Part shown: one piece after another, positions 8,909-18,727 of the stretch
How positions within the stretch are numbered: the first letter of the stretch is position 1
Layout: the number at the start of each line of letters is the position of its first letter
Origin: Methanohalophilus sp. RSK
GTDB lineage: Archaea > Halobacteriota > Methanosarcinia > Methanosarcinales > Methanosarcinaceae
Reading direction: 5' to 3'
DNA length: 64,000 nt
Assembly (NCBI RefSeq): GCF_003722075.1
Contig: NZ_RDSK01000009.1
Coordinates: 124,001 to 188,000, forward strand
Notes under the pieces: generated by a model
Databases searched by the model: none
Told to the model about the DNA's origin: nothing
Seen by the model: the letters and a program-made list of their open reading frames with translations, nothing else
Position numbers and translations under genes: made by a program

Positions 8909-9547
8909 TCACACGCCACCGATATCCAGAGCCTTTCGTATAACCTGGCTGATAGCCAGAGAAGCGATAAAATACCAGAATATCCAGTACTGGATAGGTC
9001 CGATTATGGTATTTGTCAAAAGGGTCTCACCCATGAAAGGAAATGTAAGAACAGCATTCCCATGCTGACTTATGTAGTAATAGGCCCACATGAACAGTGG
9101 AATAGATATGATACTAATATAGGCCATTGGTTTGAACTGCTGCTTGGACATTTCCATCTGATCAGACATCATATCCTTACGCTGCTCATCCAGCTTATTG
9201 ATCATGTAATTGTTCTGGGCCAACTGCGCTTCACGATACTCCTTCTGGAAAGCTTTCATACGCTCCTGGGTATTGCGCATCAGTTCCCAGTCAATGGTAT
9301 ATTTCTGGATAAGAGAAGCATAGAGAGCAGTAATGGAAGCCATTATAAACAGCATAACATGGAAATTACCCTCACCAACCAGCATAATAATTGGGTGCAT
9401 AATAATTCCGACAACGGACCCGATTATTTGCCTACCTTCCTGTCCAACCAGAACGATCCCAAGCATAAGAGATATACCTACAGCTAGGACAAATCTTTCA
9501 AGCAGCTGTTTTAATTTTGCATTTTCCAAGGCAACCATCACCGACAT
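8909..9547 (-). CDS. DUF106 membrane protein (Ylp1, YidC/Oxa1/EMC3 superfamily)
   Basis: Archaeal relative of YidC and of eukaryotic EMC3/TMCO1, thought to help insert membrane proteins. The 212-residue protein has an N-terminal membrane segment (FVLAVGISLMLGIVLVG), a second at about 62-80, a charged cytoplasmic coiled-coil hairpin rich in Gln, Lys and Met (about 85-140: NTQERMKAFQKEYREAQ, QMEMSKQQFKP), and two C-terminal membrane segments around PMAYISIISIPLFMWAYY and QYWIFWYFIASLAIS. Its place directly between secY-adk and cmk agrees with a role beside the Sec translocon. Confidence 0.88.
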   Translation of the reverse strand: MSVMVALENAKLKQLLERFVLAVGISLMLGIVLVGQEGRQIIGSVVGIIMHPIIMLVGEGNFHVMLFIMASITALYASLIQKYTIDWELMRNTQERMKAFQKEYREAQLAQNNYMINKLDEQRKDMMSDQMEMSKQQFKPMAYISIISIPLFMWAYYYISQHGNAVLTFPFMGETLLTNTIIGPIQYWIFWYFIASLAISQVIRKALDIGGV

Positions 9548-9559
9548 TTTTCATTTAAT

Positions 9560-10210
9560 TCAATTCACATATTTATCAAGGACATCACGAATATCATCAA
9601 ATACATCCTTTATGCCCTTTTCGCCATTGATGTGCACCACTAAATTCTTGTTAGCATAATAATCTATCAATAGCTGTGTCTTATTTTTATAGGATTCCAA
9701 ACGCTGACGAATTACCTCTTCCTTATCATCATCACGCTGATACAGTTGTCCTCCACAAGAATCACAGATACCTTCAGCTTTTGGGGGATTGAACTTAATA
9801 TGATAACTTTCACCACATTTACACATGTAGCGACCAGAAAGACGTCCTACAAGTTCTTCATCAGGAACATCAATATTCAGCACGACATCCAATGGCATTC
9901 CTATTTCATCAAGAATACCATCCAGGGCATCAGCCTGTGGTATCGTACGAGGATAACCATCTAACAGGTAACCTTTCTTGCAATCAGGTTCAGCCAAACG
10001 ATTTTTAATAATACCAATCAGAACTTCATCAGGCACAAGTTCTCCGCGGTTCATGTAATGCTCCGCTTTTTTGCCCAGTTCGGTTCCTTGATTTACATTG
10101 GCCCTGAGGATATCCCCCGTGGATATATGGGGAATATCATAGTACCTGGAAAGTTCTTTGGCCTGGGTACCTTTTCCGGCACCCGGTGGCCCAAATAAAA
10201 CCACATTCAT
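9560..10210 (-). CDS. adk: Adenylate kinase with zinc-type lid
   Basis: Interconverts ATP, AMP and ADP. The 216-residue protein has the P-loop GPPGAGKGT (7-15), the AMP-site motif HISTGDILR, the LLDGYPRTIPQADAL signature and a LID domain with four cysteines (CKC...CDSC) placed to bind zinc, as in thermophilic and Gram-positive long-form enzymes. It lies 17 bp after secY in the ribosomal superoperon, a conserved position in bacteria and archaea. Confidence 0.95.
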   Translation of the reverse strand: MNVVLFGPPGAGKGTQAKELSRYYDIPHISTGDILRANVNQGTELGKKAEHYMNRGELVPDEVLIGIIKNRLAEPDCKKGYLLDGYPRTIPQADALDGILDEIGMPLDVVLNIDVPDEELVGRLSGRYMCKCGESYHIKFNPPKAEGICDSCGGQLYQRDDDKEEVIRQRLESYKNKTQLLIDYYANKNLVVHINGEKGIKDVFDDIRDVLDKYVN

Positions 10211-10227
10211 ATTTTTCCTTCCTGTAA

Positions 10228-11706
10228 TTATTCCTGTCCGAAGAAAGACCGCATCATAGGATGCATTTCCATCATCTGTTCGGAAGCAATATCTTCATAC
10301 AACCTGTAGACAATACTCACAGTCAACAGAAGCCCTGTACCACTTGTTCCACCAATGGTACCAAGCAAACTGGCAACCAGTGTCAGGACACCGATGAATG
10401 CACCACCTATTATGGTTACCTTTGGTATGTAACGATTCATCACTTTCTCGATGCTGCCGATATTTCTCCTGAAGCCAGGAATCTGCATACCCGAGTTGAA
10501 TACCTTCCTTGCTGTTGGTTTGGCACCCATTCCTGTAGTCTCTATCCAGAACAGTGCAAAGATAATACCACCAGCAATCAGGAAAGATGCATCTATAAAC
10601 ACATGAAGACCTATTTGCCAGAGTGCAGGGGCAGCCACACCATAACCTGTAAACCTTTCCTGTACAAGAGAAGGAATCCACTGATAGGGACTGTGTATAG
10701 GTGCCAGATAATACATTACGCCATTTATGGGATTTGAACCTGAATATTCTCCGAGGAACGTAATACCACGACCTGCAAGCACAAGACCGATAAGTTGTAT
10801 GTTTGCCTGAAGAGCCCTGACAAGGATCATCGGCAGAACTGAAGCATAGATCAGTTTCACAGGGAAACGACCCCTTGCCCCTTTTACGGAACTATGTGCA
10901 AGAGGAATTTCAATACGGGTACTTTCTGCATATACAACCAAAAAGAAGATTGCAACTGTACTGATTAGTGCCAGGATACCTCCCTGTATCAGGATGAACA
11001 TGAAACCATCACCCGAGAAAAGGTAATCTGCCCCTACATTCTGAATGATATAAAGCCATTTGGGAATGATACCGGCAGGTAAACCGGATGAACCAGGCAC
11101 CCAGTTAATTAAACCGGTCACAATCTGCTGCGAAACACCCGCAACAATGAAAAGTCCTACACCTGATCCAATACCCCACTTGGAAACAATTTCGTCCATA
11201 AAGAGGATCAATACTCCACCCACACATATCTGGAGGAATATCAGGAACGTAACTGCTCCCAGACCCACTCCCAGTGACGCAGCAATACCAGCATCGGGCT
11301 GAATGTAACCTCCAAGAATCTGAGGCAACGCCTCCAGAACTATCATAACAAATACCAGGAATTTTTGTGCACCCTGGAAAAAGGCTTGATCCCCTGGGTC
11401 AGACATGTCAAGTTTGATAATATCTGCACCGGTGAGAAGCTGAAGAACAATGGATGCAGTAACAATAGGCCCAATACCAAGAAGCATCAAAGAACCAGAA
11501 GCTCCAGCAAAGAAAGCTCTGTATTGTTCGAATAGGTCAATGGATTGCGGGGAAAGCCCAAACAGAGGTACATTTGCAAGAGCAAAGTACAGCATGAGGA
11601 TCCCCAGAGTCCACAGCAGTTTATTCTTGAAGTGAACATGCCCTTCCGGACTTGCCACAGCAGGTAATCTGTTAAAAAACGGTTCTAAACTTTCCTTAAA
11701 GCTCAT
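10228..11706 (-). CDS. secY: Preprotein translocase subunit SecY (Sec61 alpha)
   Basis: Pore subunit of the Sec translocon, exporting and inserting proteins with SecE and Sec61 beta. The 492-residue protein has about ten membrane helices, the plug-region segment LFGLSPQSIDLFEQYRAF expected for archaeal SecY, the long TM2 (SLMLLGIGPIVTASIVLQLL), and the cytoplasmic loop before TM9 carrying GMQIPGFRRN. The ATG at 11704-11706 was preferred to an immediately preceding TTG because GGTG is correctly spaced for it. It follows L15 after an 87-bp gap that contains no gene. Confidence 0.96.
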   Translation of the reverse strand: MSFKESLEPFFNRLPAVASPEGHVHFKNKLLWTLGILMLYFALANVPLFGLSPQSIDLFEQYRAFFAGASGSLMLLGIGPIVTASIVLQLLTGADIIKLDMSDPGDQAFFQGAQKFLVFVMIVLEALPQILGGYIQPDAGIAASLGVGLGAVTFLIFLQICVGGVLILFMDEIVSKWGIGSGVGLFIVAGVSQQIVTGLINWVPGSSGLPAGIIPKWLYIIQNVGADYLFSGDGFMFILIQGGILALISTVAIFFLVVYAESTRIEIPLAHSSVKGARGRFPVKLIYASVLPMILVRALQANIQLIGLVLAGRGITFLGEYSGSNPINGVMYYLAPIHSPYQWIPSLVQERFTGYGVAAPALWQIGLHVFIDASFLIAGGIIFALFWIETTGMGAKPTARKVFNSGMQIPGFRRNIGSIEKVMNRYIPKVTIIGGAFIGVLTLVASLLGTIGGTSGTGLLLTVSIVYRLYEDIASEQMMEMHPMMRSFFGQE

Positions 11707-11793
11707 CAATTACACCTTTTGCCGAGTTCCAATATTGTAATATATAAATGTAAATATATCGGACAGGTTAATAAGAGTAATGTCATTTAGACA

Positions 11794-12228
11794 TTACTCT
11801 TCTATAGCAACACATGATCCGCCGGCTTCCTCGATCTTTGATCGAGCAGATCCGGAAAAACTGGATGCTGTAATTTCCATTTTTTTGTTAACCTTTCCTG
11901 AACCCAGAACTTTTTCAATTTCCAGGTCTGCAAGATTGATTTTATAGACACCATCCGCAACATTTGCAAGACCATCTACTACAAGCTGGTCTGCAAGTTC
12001 ATCAAGTTCACCCACATTAACAATGGAAACTTCATGAATTGATTTTAAAGGACGTTTGAATCCATACTTCCCGTGGGTGTAACCACCCTGGAGTGCAAGG
12101 ACAAAGTGGTGATTGACTTCACCACATCTGCCACGCCCACCGCGATTTCCGGCACCACGCCTGTTTTTGGTAGTACCGCCCCCACAGGTTCTGGAACCCC
12201 TATACTTCTTTGTTTGATTTTTACCCAT
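11794..12228 (-). CDS. rpl15: 50S ribosomal protein L15 (uL15)
   Basis: Large-subunit assembly protein. The 144-residue protein opens with the Gly/Arg-rich tract [12 protein letters not shown] and [10 protein letters not shown] typical of archaeal uL15, followed by the folded domain with GFKRP and [19 protein letters not shown] Shine-Dalgarno motif lies directly upstream of the ATG. It sits between L30 (4-bp gap) and secY in the standard archaeal spc order. Confidence 0.95.
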   Translation of the reverse strand: MGKNQTKKYRGSRTCGGGTTKNRRGAGNRGGRGRCGEVNHHFVLALQGGYTHGKYGFKRPLKSIHEVSIVNVGELDELADQLVVDGLANVADGVYKINLADLEIEKVLGSGKVNKKMEITASSFSGSARSKIEEAGGSCVAIEE

Positions 12229-12232
12229 GATT

Positions 12233-12694
12233 TCACCTCATCTTGTTAAGAAGAACATTGATGTTTTCATCATGGTTACCAAGTACCCCACCATTCTGGG
12301 TAGGTCTCTTGATACCTGAATGACCTTTCCTTGGAGGATGCAACCTGAATACGGGTTTCAGACCCGGAACTGCGGAAAAACTGGCTTTGCCTTCGGAAAC
12401 AGCTTCTGCAAAAGAAGCAATCGAATCAAAATCTGTATTTTCAGCAATGTATTCATCGGTAAGGGAGATCCCACCTTCGATTTTACCACGATTGGCAAGA
12501 ATCTGGGCAAGGGTTTGTGCATCAATCTTACCATAAGCCACGTAGTCCTTCACTTTCTGGATCATACCACTGTTATTGGGTGTCTCATCGAGTATCACAC
12601 AGTGATTTATACGATTCAGGCGAAGCATGGTTAATGTATCAGCAATTGTTTTCCTGACATTAACATTTCCACGCATTCTTATAACCGCATACAT
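12233..12694 (-). CDS. rpl30: 50S ribosomal protein L30 (uL30), archaeal long form
   Basis: Large-subunit protein. At 153 residues it is the long archaeal/eukaryotic (L7-like) form. The ferredoxin-like L30 core is at the N terminus ([20 protein letters not shown] and INHCVILD), and a C-terminal extension contains [16 protein letters not shown]. The start is two bases after the S5 stop and the end is 4 bp before L15, consistent with coupled translation. Confidence 0.95.
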   Translation of the reverse strand: MYAVIRMRGNVNVRKTIADTLTMLRLNRINHCVILDETPNNSGMIQKVKDYVAYGKIDAQTLAQILANRGKIEGGISLTDEYIAENTDFDSIASFAEAVSEGKASFSAVPGLKPVFRLHPPRKGHSGIKRPTQNGGVLGNHDENINVLLNKMR

Positions 12695-12696
12695 TT

Positions 12697-13332
12697 TCAG
12701 GCCTCCTTACATTCCATTTTGAGAGGTTCCCTAATTGTACCGGTATGCTTGAGAGCATTGTAAGTTGCTTTGGCAAAATTCAGGGTAGTTCTGGTCTGAC
12801 CTTCGGTCCTTGTCCAGACATCCTTGATACCAGCCTTTTCAAGCACTTTCCTTGCAGTGTCCCCTGCAGCAAGACCAAGACCCCTGGGAGCTGGTTTGAG
12901 TTCTACATTAACACTGCCTGCTTTGCCATGCACCTCTGAAGGAACAGTGTGTGGAAGTCCACAACCACATTCCCAGGAACCACATCCACGTTTTACACGG
13001 GTAATGTTCATCTTGGCATTGCGAATTGCCTTGCGGATAGCAGGTCCAACCTGTCCGTCTTTGGCCTGACCAAGACCCACATACCCGTCACCATTTCCTA
13101 CAATAACTGTTGCCCTGAACTTTACACGTCTTCCAGAGTCAGTCATCCTCTGAACCATGTTAATATCAAGTACTTCATCTTCAAGACCGGGTAACAGTAT
13201 ATCTACAATATTAGATTCCCTGATTGGTAAACCTGACTCAATAGCTTCATCCATGGAAGTTATCTGTCCTTCAGATACCAGACTGCCAAGTCTTGTGAGG
13301 GGAACCCAATCTTCTTCATATTGATATGCCAT
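12697..13332 (-). CDS. rps5: 30S ribosomal protein S5 (uS5)
   Basis: Small-subunit protein involved in mRNA entry and decoding accuracy. The 211-residue protein has the S5 double-stranded-RNA-binding signature ([29 protein letters not shown]) and the C-terminal domain ([21 protein letters not shown]). A GGTGG motif stands upstream of the ATG. The cysteine-containing loop [11 protein letters not shown] is conserved in archaeal and eukaryotic homologues. Confidence 0.96.
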   Translation of the reverse strand: MAYQYEEDWVPLTRLGSLVSEGQITSMDEAIESGLPIRESNIVDILLPGLEDEVLDINMVQRMTDSGRRVKFRATVIVGNGDGYVGLGQAKDGQVGPAIRKAIRNAKMNITRVKRGCGSWECGCGLPHTVPSEVHGKAGSVNVELKPAPRGLGLAAGDTARKVLEKAGIKDVWTRTEGQTRTTLNFAKATYNALKHTGTIREPLKMECKEA

Positions 13333-13341
13333 ATAACCACC

Positions 13342-13863
13342 TTAATTGAAATCCGAAAGGATCTTTTCTTTTGTCGCCTCGAAAACCTCTGGCAGATTTG
13401 ATCCTTCAAGATATTCTGCCACATGTTCTCCACTTATGCGCTCATCTGATGGGAATACAGCAGGATTGTGCGGGATATCCATTCCGGAATCCACTACACC
13501 TTTAAGAGCTGCATAGACTTTACAACCGGCAGAGGGAGATTGCAATCCAATATCCAGAACACCTGTTTCATAGCCTTCAGCAAGCGCTTTATTTCCAAAA
13601 AGCAAGCCTGTAAGATAAGCCGCGGTGGTGTTGCTGGTAGATCCCTCATAACCGTATTTGCCCAATTCGCCTGAAATTGCGGAGACAAGAGTTTCGTCTC
13701 CTTCATTATTTGGAATTACCAGCTGTATCCTGACATTCCTAATACTTTTCCTAACAACAAGACGATTTTCTTTTGAAAGGAGCAGTCTCAGACGTTGGTG
13801 ATAATCAGTACGCCCTTCCCTTCGTCTTCTGAAAGGAACTTTATAACGGGGGCCTGTTGCCAT
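13342..13863 (-). CDS. rpl18: 50S ribosomal protein L18 (uL18)
   Basis: Binds 5S rRNA with L5 and forms the central protuberance. The 173-residue protein carries the archaeal N terminus [21 protein letters not shown], the [13 protein letters not shown] strand and [17 protein letters not shown] lies seven bases before the ATG. The spacing to S5 is 9 bp. Confidence 0.95.
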   Translation of the reverse strand: MATGPRYKVPFRRRREGRTDYHQRLRLLLSKENRLVVRKSIRNVRIQLVIPNNEGDETLVSAISGELGKYGYEGSTSNTTAAYLTGLLFGNKALAEGYETGVLDIGLQSPSAGCKVYAALKGVVDSGMDIPHNPAVFPSDERISGEHVAEYLEGSNLPEVFEATKEKILSDFN

Positions 13864-13909
13864 GATTTATCCTCCAACATATAATATGTAAATTCATTTT
13901 AATCAATAC

Positions 13910-14356
13910 TCATTCATCTTTTCCGATATCGAGGTGAGCTTCAAGATGAGCAACACTTCTGTATTCCCCACCTTTGGCTTTCCTGTAAACCTTACAATAG
14001 GTGGATCTGTCGAGTGTACCATCATCACGAAGTTCTTTGAGCCTGCGACGAAGTGCACGGATCTTTTTCATCCATTGCTCTTTACGAGGGTTTCTTGCAC
14101 CTTTCTTACCTTTTCTGGATCCATGACCCTTTCTGTGGCCATATTTCCTCTTGGCATCTCTGGCACGAGCCCTGCCGCGACTTACACCTTTTACCGGTGC
14201 AGACTTAATATTACCACTTTCAACAAGTTCACGAATATCTTCCCTTGTGATCGCAGCAGCGATATCCTCCGATGCTTCGGGGTCAAGCCAGACACGGTTT
14301 AAGCCGCATCCTAAGACTTTAGATGCAATCCTGCGCTGGTTGGTGAGGTTTGTCAT
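13910..14356 (-). CDS. rpl19e: 50S ribosomal protein L19e (eL19)
   Basis: Archaea/eukaryote-specific large-subunit protein of 148 residues. The N-terminal domain ([30 protein letters not shown]) is followed by the very basic linker [19 protein letters not shown] and a helical C-terminal region. Its presence between L32e and L18 is a hallmark of the archaeal spc region. One base separates it from the L32e stop. Confidence 0.95.
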   Translation of the reverse strand: MTNLTNQRRIASKVLGCGLNRVWLDPEASEDIAAAITREDIRELVESGNIKSAPVKGVSRGRARARDAKRKYGHRKGHGSRKGKKGARNPRKEQWMKKIRALRRRLKELRDDGTLDRSTYCKVYRKAKGGEYRSVAHLEAHLDIGKDE

Positions 14357-14357
14357 C

Positions 14358-14783
14358 TCACTGACCCCCTTTGCGATTGAATATCTTTATACCCATTTCA
14401 TCCGCTTTGGATTCAATAAGAGCTCTTTTCCTGCCGCCGACTTTACCAGATATACGGATTGCCTGTATGGAGGCATTGATATCTTCCACATCAGCCGGGT
14501 TGTGCACAAGCACCTCTACAAAGCCGGATGGATGTAATCCCTTTACTGTTTTGGGACTTCCATAACCTGCCTGTGCAATAGCACCCTTGGCAACATAATG
14601 TCTACGCAGTTTGCCCTGTAAACCTCTGGGACGTCTCCAGTTGGAATCAAGACGCTTGAATTTGTGGGAACCCGCTCTTTTGAAAGTGGGTTTTTTACTT
14701 TTCTGGATTCTGCGTGCCTTAAAAAGCCTTTTACATTCAGCATCTTCGAAAAGCCCACATTTTAAATCAGTATTCTCTTCCAT
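14358..14783 (-). CDS. rpl32e: 50S ribosomal protein L32e (eL32)
   Basis: Archaea/eukaryote-specific large-subunit protein. The conserved core [23 protein letters not shown] and [16 protein letters not shown] is present, with a short acidic N-terminal extension ([13 protein letters not shown]). The ATG at 14781-14783 was preferred to an upstream in-frame GTG (14792) because GGTGG is then correctly placed as a ribosome-binding site. The length is 141 residues. Confidence 0.93.
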   Translation of the reverse strand: MEENTDLKCGLFEDAECKRLFKARRIQKSKKPTFKRAGSHKFKRLDSNWRRPRGLQGKLRRHYVAKGAIAQAGYGSPKTVKGLHPSGFVEVLVHNPADVEDINASIQAIRISGKVGGRKRALIESKADEMGIKIFNRKGGQ

Positions 14784-14797
14784 TAAGACCACCTATC

Positions 14798-15328
14798 TCA
14801 ACTCTTCTCAATAAGATATAATCCGTCCTGGAATACACGGGGATCAAAAGTTTTGATGCGGGTAATCTGTTCCATATTGGAAGCAGTTTGTCCTACATCT
14901 TCCCTGTTGATGCCAGTAATCGTCACTTCATCAGAGCTGGTTTTGACTTTGGTTTCACCAATTATCCTGGAAACCCTTGCTCTTTTCTCACCAAGGAAAT
15001 TATTGATAAGCAATTTATCTCCTTCCACTTTAAGCTGCATTGGAAAGTGAGAGTAAACGACTTTCATCTTATACTCAAAACCATTGACAACACCATCCAT
15101 AAGATTGCTTATGTGAGAAGCATAGGTTCCGACCATTGCTTTTTGCCTTTTCCTTACGGACTGACAATCCACAGTTACTTCAGATTCATCAACGGTAATA
15201 GTGATCCCGGGATACCAGAGACGCTTTGTATTGGTTCCTTTTTCTCCTGAGGCGGTGAATACCTTATTTTCATAGGAAACTGTCACACCTTCAGGGATTG
15301 GGATTGCCTTTTTCGTTTCTTTAACCAT
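14798..15328 (-). CDS. rpl6: 50S ribosomal protein L6 (uL6)
   Basis: Large-subunit protein near the sarcin-ricin loop. The 176-residue protein has two tandem alpha/beta L6 domains, with [18 protein letters not shown] at the start and the archaeal/eukaryotic L9-type segment around [16 protein letters not shown]. Located between S8 and L32e as expected. Confidence 0.95.
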   Translation of the reverse strand: MVKETKKAIPIPEGVTVSYENKVFTASGEKGTNTKRLWYPGITITVDESEVTVDCQSVRKRQKAMVGTYASHISNLMDGVVNGFEYKMKVVYSHFPMQLKVEGDKLLINNFLGEKRARVSRIIGETKVKTSSDEVTITGINREDVGQTASNMEQITRIKTFDPRVFQDGLYLIEKS

Positions 15329-15346
15329 ATCAACTTCCCCTTATCT

Positions 15347-15739
15347 TCAGTAGACAAACGAAAGGAGCTGACCTCCGACATTTTGCTCACGTGCCTGGTA
15401 CTGGGAAATTACCCCAGCAGGGGTCGTGAGAATTAATGTACCGAAGTTTCTTGCAGGAAGAAATTGCTTTTCCCATTTTTCGAGGTCTTCAGCACCTACT
15501 GAATGTCTGGGTTTGATAGCACCACATTTGTTTATCCTTCCGGCAAGTTCAACCTTATAGAGACCAGCTTTGCCGTCATCTTCAAACTCAAATTCACCGA
15601 TATATCCGGATTCTTTCATTACTTTCAGGACGTTGCCAATCAGTTTTGATGCAGGTTTGACGGTACATTCCTGTTTACCTACGGATTCTGCATTCTTAAT
15701 TACCGACAGAGCATCTGCAAGAGGATCTAATAATACCAT
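15347..15739 (-). CDS. rps8: 30S ribosomal protein S8 (uS8)
   Basis: Primary 16S rRNA-binding protein that in many organisms also autoregulates this operon. The 130-residue protein has [15 protein letters not shown] at the N terminus and the C-terminal signature [20 protein letters not shown]. The ATG at 15737-15739 is preferred over an upstream TTG because GAGGTGA precedes it at good spacing. It follows S14 after a short gap. Confidence 0.95.
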   Translation of the reverse strand: MVLLDPLADALSVIKNAESVGKQECTVKPASKLIGNVLKVMKESGYIGEFEFEDDGKAGLYKVELAGRINKCGAIKPRHSVGAEDLEKWEKQFLPARNFGTLILTTPAGVISQYQAREQNVGGQLLSFVY

Positions 15740-15750
15740 AATCAATCACC

Positions 15751-15903
15751 TCATGTATATTTTTCAAAACCCATTTCATGGGCTACTTCCCTGAAACAAT
15801 GCCTGCAAAGGTAGATGCCGTATTTACGGATCAATCCCTGCTTACGACCACATCTTCTGCACTCGCTGGCACCACGTCCAAAACTTTTCTTGGTTTGTAC
15901 CAT
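15751..15903 (-). CDS. rps14: 30S ribosomal protein S14, zinc-binding type (uS14)
   Basis: A 50-residue small-subunit head protein. It begins [19 protein letters not shown] and has four cysteines in two CxxC pairs (CRRC and CRHC), the zinc ribbon of type Z S14. The start codon overlaps the L5 stop by one base (TAATG), and it ends with TGA 11 bp before the S8 start. Length and motif are exactly those of archaeal uS14. Confidence 0.95.
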   Translation of the reverse strand: MVQTKKSFGRGASECRRCGRKQGLIRKYGIYLCRHCFREVAHEMGFEKYT

Positions 15904-16412
15904 TATACGACCTCCACCGCATATTTCTCCTTGAAGAATGAAATTGAATCATCCTTTGTTATTTTATGTGAACTGGAGATTTTATGTTTTGAAGCACGCC
16001 TTTTCTTGACCCTGTAACCCGGACGATTTACTATGACATTTATGTCCATTCCAAAAATACCGATATTCGGATCGTATCTCATTCCAGGGAAATCAGTGTG
16101 CTCCTCGATTCCGAAAGCCACGTTTCCATCATTATCAAACTGGGAAACAGAAAGTTTTTTCTCAATAATGTTAATCGACGTTGAAAGAAAATCTTCTGCA
16201 TTCTTTCCCCTGAGGGTTACTTTACATCCTATTGGTTCATGTTTTTTGATACCAAAGGAAGGCATGGTTCTTCTGGAATAACATCTGACAACTCCCTGTC
16301 CGGTAATAGTTGACAATATTCCTTCTGCATCCACAAGATGCTGACCACTCTCTCCTACACCCATATGGACAACTACTTTGTCAACTCTGGGATTTTTCAT
16401 GGGATTAGTCAA
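15903..16412 (-). CDS. rpl5: 50S ribosomal protein L5 (uL5)
   Basis: Binds 5S rRNA and the P-site tRNA region. The 169-residue protein has [43 protein letters not shown] and the [18 protein letters not shown] segment of archaeal uL5. The start appears to be TTG at 16410-16412, because Methanosarcina homologues begin M-x-N-x-M and GGTGAG stands at the right distance. The ATG four codons later (16400) is the alternative. The TTG start overlaps the S4e stop by 8 bp. Confidence 0.93.
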   Translation of the reverse strand: MTNPMKNPRVDKVVVHMGVGESGQHLVDAEGILSTITGQGVVRCYSRRTMPSFGIKKHEPIGCKVTLRGKNAEDFLSTSINIIEKKLSVSQFDNDGNVAFGIEEHTDFPGMRYDPNIGIFGMDINVIVNRPGYRVKKRRASKHKISSSHKITKDDSISFFKEKYAVEVV

Positions 16413-17115
16413 TCAGCTCACCACCCATTGTTATTTCAGGTTCGTTTTCGCCAATTACAAAAACATAATCCTCAATTGTTTCGAAATTGGTTTCTCCTGA
16501 AATGGAGACCGTATTCTTCTTGGAACTGAGAACGGTGTTTATCTCAGCGATCTTGCCGACCTCTCCGGTGTGGCTACCGCCTACAATAAGGGCAAGATTA
16601 CCTTCTTTGTATTCGATGTGCTTGAGGATCTCTTTGCCTGGAATGGACATCACTACAGAATCCTTCCTGTTGTAATCGTTTGATCCAAGCACATTGGACC
16701 CGTCGTCCAGATTAAGCTGTAACTTGCCACCTTTTATGCAGGTCTTTCCGTCAATTCTGCAAAGTTTCTTTTCCTCAATACCGTCCATTTTCTGGAGGGA
16801 AAGCCTTCCCATTCTGTCAAGCAAAACCCTGTATGAAGTGTTATCGGAAGGTATGGTAATAATATCCATTATCCCTACGGGGAAACGAACATCTTTCCTT
16901 ACTACACCGTCAACCAGAATTTTCCCTTCGGAAAGGACTCTTTTTGCCTCTGCCCTGTTATCCACTATGCCAAGCATATCACGCAGCACTATGGCAAGAG
17001 GTACGCTCTGGTCTTTGCTGTGAGGGCCTGGCCTGGTAGAGGTTATCCATTTTCTAGATTTCTTGGATATCTGCCAGCTCTTCGGGACAGATATTCTCTT
17101 TTGATGTTTGCCCAC
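16405..17115 (-). CDS. rps4e: 30S ribosomal protein S4e (eS4)
   Basis: Archaea/eukaryote-specific small-subunit protein of 236 residues. It has the S4e N terminus ([15 protein letters not shown]), an S4-type RNA-binding segment ([23 protein letters not shown]), and the central and KOW-like C-terminal domain ([16 protein letters not shown]). The start codon is GTG at 17113-17115 with GGTGA upstream. Located between L24 and L5. Confidence 0.95.
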   Translation of the reverse strand: MGKHQKRISVPKSWQISKKSRKWITSTRPGPHSKDQSVPLAIVLRDMLGIVDNRAEAKRVLSEGKILVDGVVRKDVRFPVGIMDIITIPSDNTSYRVLLDRMGRLSLQKMDGIEEKKLCRIDGKTCIKGGKLQLNLDDGSNVLGSNDYNRKDSVVMSIPGKEILKHIEYKEGNLALIVGGSHTGEVGKIAEINTVLSSKKNTVSISGETNFETIEDYVFVIGENEPEITMGGELID

Positions 17116-17119
17116 ACTA

Positions 17120-17473
17120 TCACCTGCTCTTTAGTAATCTTGATTCTCTCTGCTTATCTTTCAAATCCAGTGATGTAATCATTACATTTGAAGGATAAAG
17201 TGGCCTGGGTACTTCAGTCCCATCTGCCTTGGTGACGTAGACACCCTCCATCACAATCATTCCACTTTTTAGAGAAGCACCTTCTACCAATCCTTTTGTT
17301 CCTACATGGTCACCACGCATTACCTGTACGGTATCGCCTACCGCTACAGTTGCGTTGCGTCCATACTTGGAACGCAGGTCCTTGGAAAGAGGAGCCTTCA
17401 TGTATTTTTGTTTGACGTGGAGAGGGGCAGTGCCACGTGCCTTTCTCTGTTTTCTTGGCTGTTTTGACACCAT
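17120..17473 (-). CDS. rpl24: 50S ribosomal protein L24 (uL24)
   Basis: Large-subunit assembly initiator. The 117-residue protein has the basic N terminus [15 protein letters not shown], the archaeal segment [12 protein letters not shown] and the KOW motif ([16 protein letters not shown]). The ATG at 17471-17473 was chosen because GAGGTAA precedes it and homologues begin there; an upstream in-frame start would overlap L14. Confidence 0.94.
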   Translation of the reverse strand: MVSKQPRKQRKARGTAPLHVKQKYMKAPLSKDLRSKYGRNATVAVGDTVQVMRGDHVGTKGLVEGASLKSGMIVMEGVYVTKADGTEVPRPLYPSNVMITSLDLKDKQRESRLLKSR

Positions 17474-17483
17474 ATTGATTACC

Positions 17484-17882
17484 TCACACAATCATTGATG
17501 CTGTAGTCCCTATCTTGGGAAAACGTTCTGCGACTTCCCTGGCAATAGGGCCCTTAATGTCTGTTCCTTTGGGGAAACCGGTGAGATCTGTAATTACCAC
17601 TGCGTTATCCTCAAAGCTAACCCGGGTTCCATCCGGCCTGCGGAATTCTTTTCTCTGCCTGACAACTACTGCGTGGAGGATCTGTCTTCTCATTTCAGGA
17701 GTTCCTTTCTTGACAGAGACAACACACATATCGCCTAGACCTGCTTTTGGCTGACGGTTTTTCACACCACGGTATTTCTTGACAGAAATAATTTCCACAG
17801 TCCTTGCACCGGTATTGTCGACACAGTCGATACGTGCACCGGCATTAAGGCATTTGGGGACACTGGAACGCATTCCTTTCAT
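17484..17882 (-). CDS. rpl14: 50S ribosomal protein L14 (uL14)
   Basis: Large-subunit interface protein. The 132-residue protein carries [20 protein letters not shown], the [19 protein letters not shown] stretch and [18 protein letters not shown]. Its ATG overlaps the S17 stop codon (ATGA), indicating translational coupling. Confidence 0.96.
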   Translation of the reverse strand: MKGMRSSVPKCLNAGARIDCVDNTGARTVEIISVKKYRGVKNRQPKAGLGDMCVVSVKKGTPEMRRQILHAVVVRQRKEFRRPDGTRVSFEDNAVVITDLTGFPKGTDIKGPIAREVAERFPKIGTTASMIV

Positions 17883-18208
17883 ACCTGTGCCTCCGCCTTA
17901 ACAACTACATAAGCTTTGGTCTTGCTCAGGGGACGGCATTCTGCTATTGTTACAATGTCCCCTTCCTTTGCATCAATGCAAGGAGGATTATGAGCATGTA
18001 TCTTTGACTGACGTTTCTCGTACCTCTGGTACTTATTGATGAATTTATCATATTTTCGCTGGATTACAACTGTCCTGTCCATACTGTCACTGACTACCTT
18101 TCCAGACAACACCTGTCCCCTTACGGGAAGAGTGCCATGGAAAGGACAATTTACGTCGTCACATTCTTCGGAAGGCTCAGGAACATCCAATCCAATGTTT
18201 CGTGCCAT
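17879..18208 (-). CDS. rps17: 30S ribosomal protein S17 (uS17)
   Basis: Primary 16S rRNA-binding protein. The 109-residue protein begins [18 protein letters not shown], which is typical of archaeal S17. The OB-fold core has [20 protein letters not shown] and the signature [16 protein letters not shown]. An in-frame extension up to 18310 is rejected, because it would run back into Rnp1 and lacks homology. Confidence 0.95.
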   Translation of the reverse strand: MARNIGLDVPEPSEECDDVNCPFHGTLPVRGQVLSGKVVSDSMDRTVVIQRKYDKFINKYQRYEKRQSKIHAHNPPCIDAKEGDIVTIAECRPLSKTKAYVVVKAEAQV

Positions 18209-18213
18209 GATTA

Positions 18214-18522
18214 TTACCTCATGCGTAATTTCCTGATATTCTTGGTCCTGTTTTCGGGTTGTGAGAGCAAGAGGGTGCCCCCGACCTCTACTGATGTAGC
18301 CGGGGAACATCCAGAACCAACTGGAAGATGAAACACAAATGTGGAACCTTTTTTTGGTACTTGTTTTTCGTACATATCCTCGACCTCGATTACCAATATG
18401 TTCCGTGTCTCATCAACTACTTTTCCATTAATGCCTGCAAGATATTGATTGGTAGAATCAACCACCTCAACCATCAGTCCTATCAATTCGTGATAGATCA
18501 GGTTTTGGGGTGATATATCCAA
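18214..18522 (-). CDS. rnp1: Ribonuclease P protein component 1 (Rnp1, Pop4/Rpp29 homologue)
   Basis: Protein subunit of archaeal RNase P, which trims the 5' leader of pre-tRNAs. The 102-residue Sm-like barrel has [30 protein letters not shown] and a conserved [14 protein letters not shown]-type strand. The start appears to be TTG at 18520-18522 with GGAG upstream, one base after the L29 stop. Its place between L29 and S17 is conserved in Euryarchaeota and allows a shared supply with the ribosome. Confidence 0.92.
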   Translation of the reverse strand: MDISPQNLIYHELIGLMVEVVDSTNQYLAGINGKVVDETRNILVIEVEDMYEKQVPKKGSTFVFHLPVGSGCSPATSVEVGGTLLLSQPENRTKNIRKLRMR

Positions 18523-18523
18523 T

Positions 18524-18727
18524 TTATATCTCCTTCATTTCCCTCTGGATGGTTTTTATTCTCGCAATCGTCCTTCTGAGTTCCTTTATACGACCGGGAT
18601 TTTCAGGCGCGCCACCTGCAGAGGAAAGGGCACGTTCCTTGATAAGCTCATTCATGAGTTTTTCAAGTTCATCCACTTTTTCATTGGGAGACATATCCCT
18701 GATTTCCTTTACACGAAGGATTGCCAT
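18524..18727 (-). CDS. rpl29: 50S ribosomal protein L29 (uL29)
   Basis: A 67-residue two-helix protein at the exit tunnel. It has [21 protein letters not shown] and [15 protein letters not shown], the classic L29 helices. The ATG overlaps the S3 stop (ATGA). Confidence 0.95.
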   Translation of the reverse strand: MAILRVKEIRDMSPNEKVDELEKLMNELIKERALSSAGGAPENPGRIKELRRTIARIKTIQREMKEI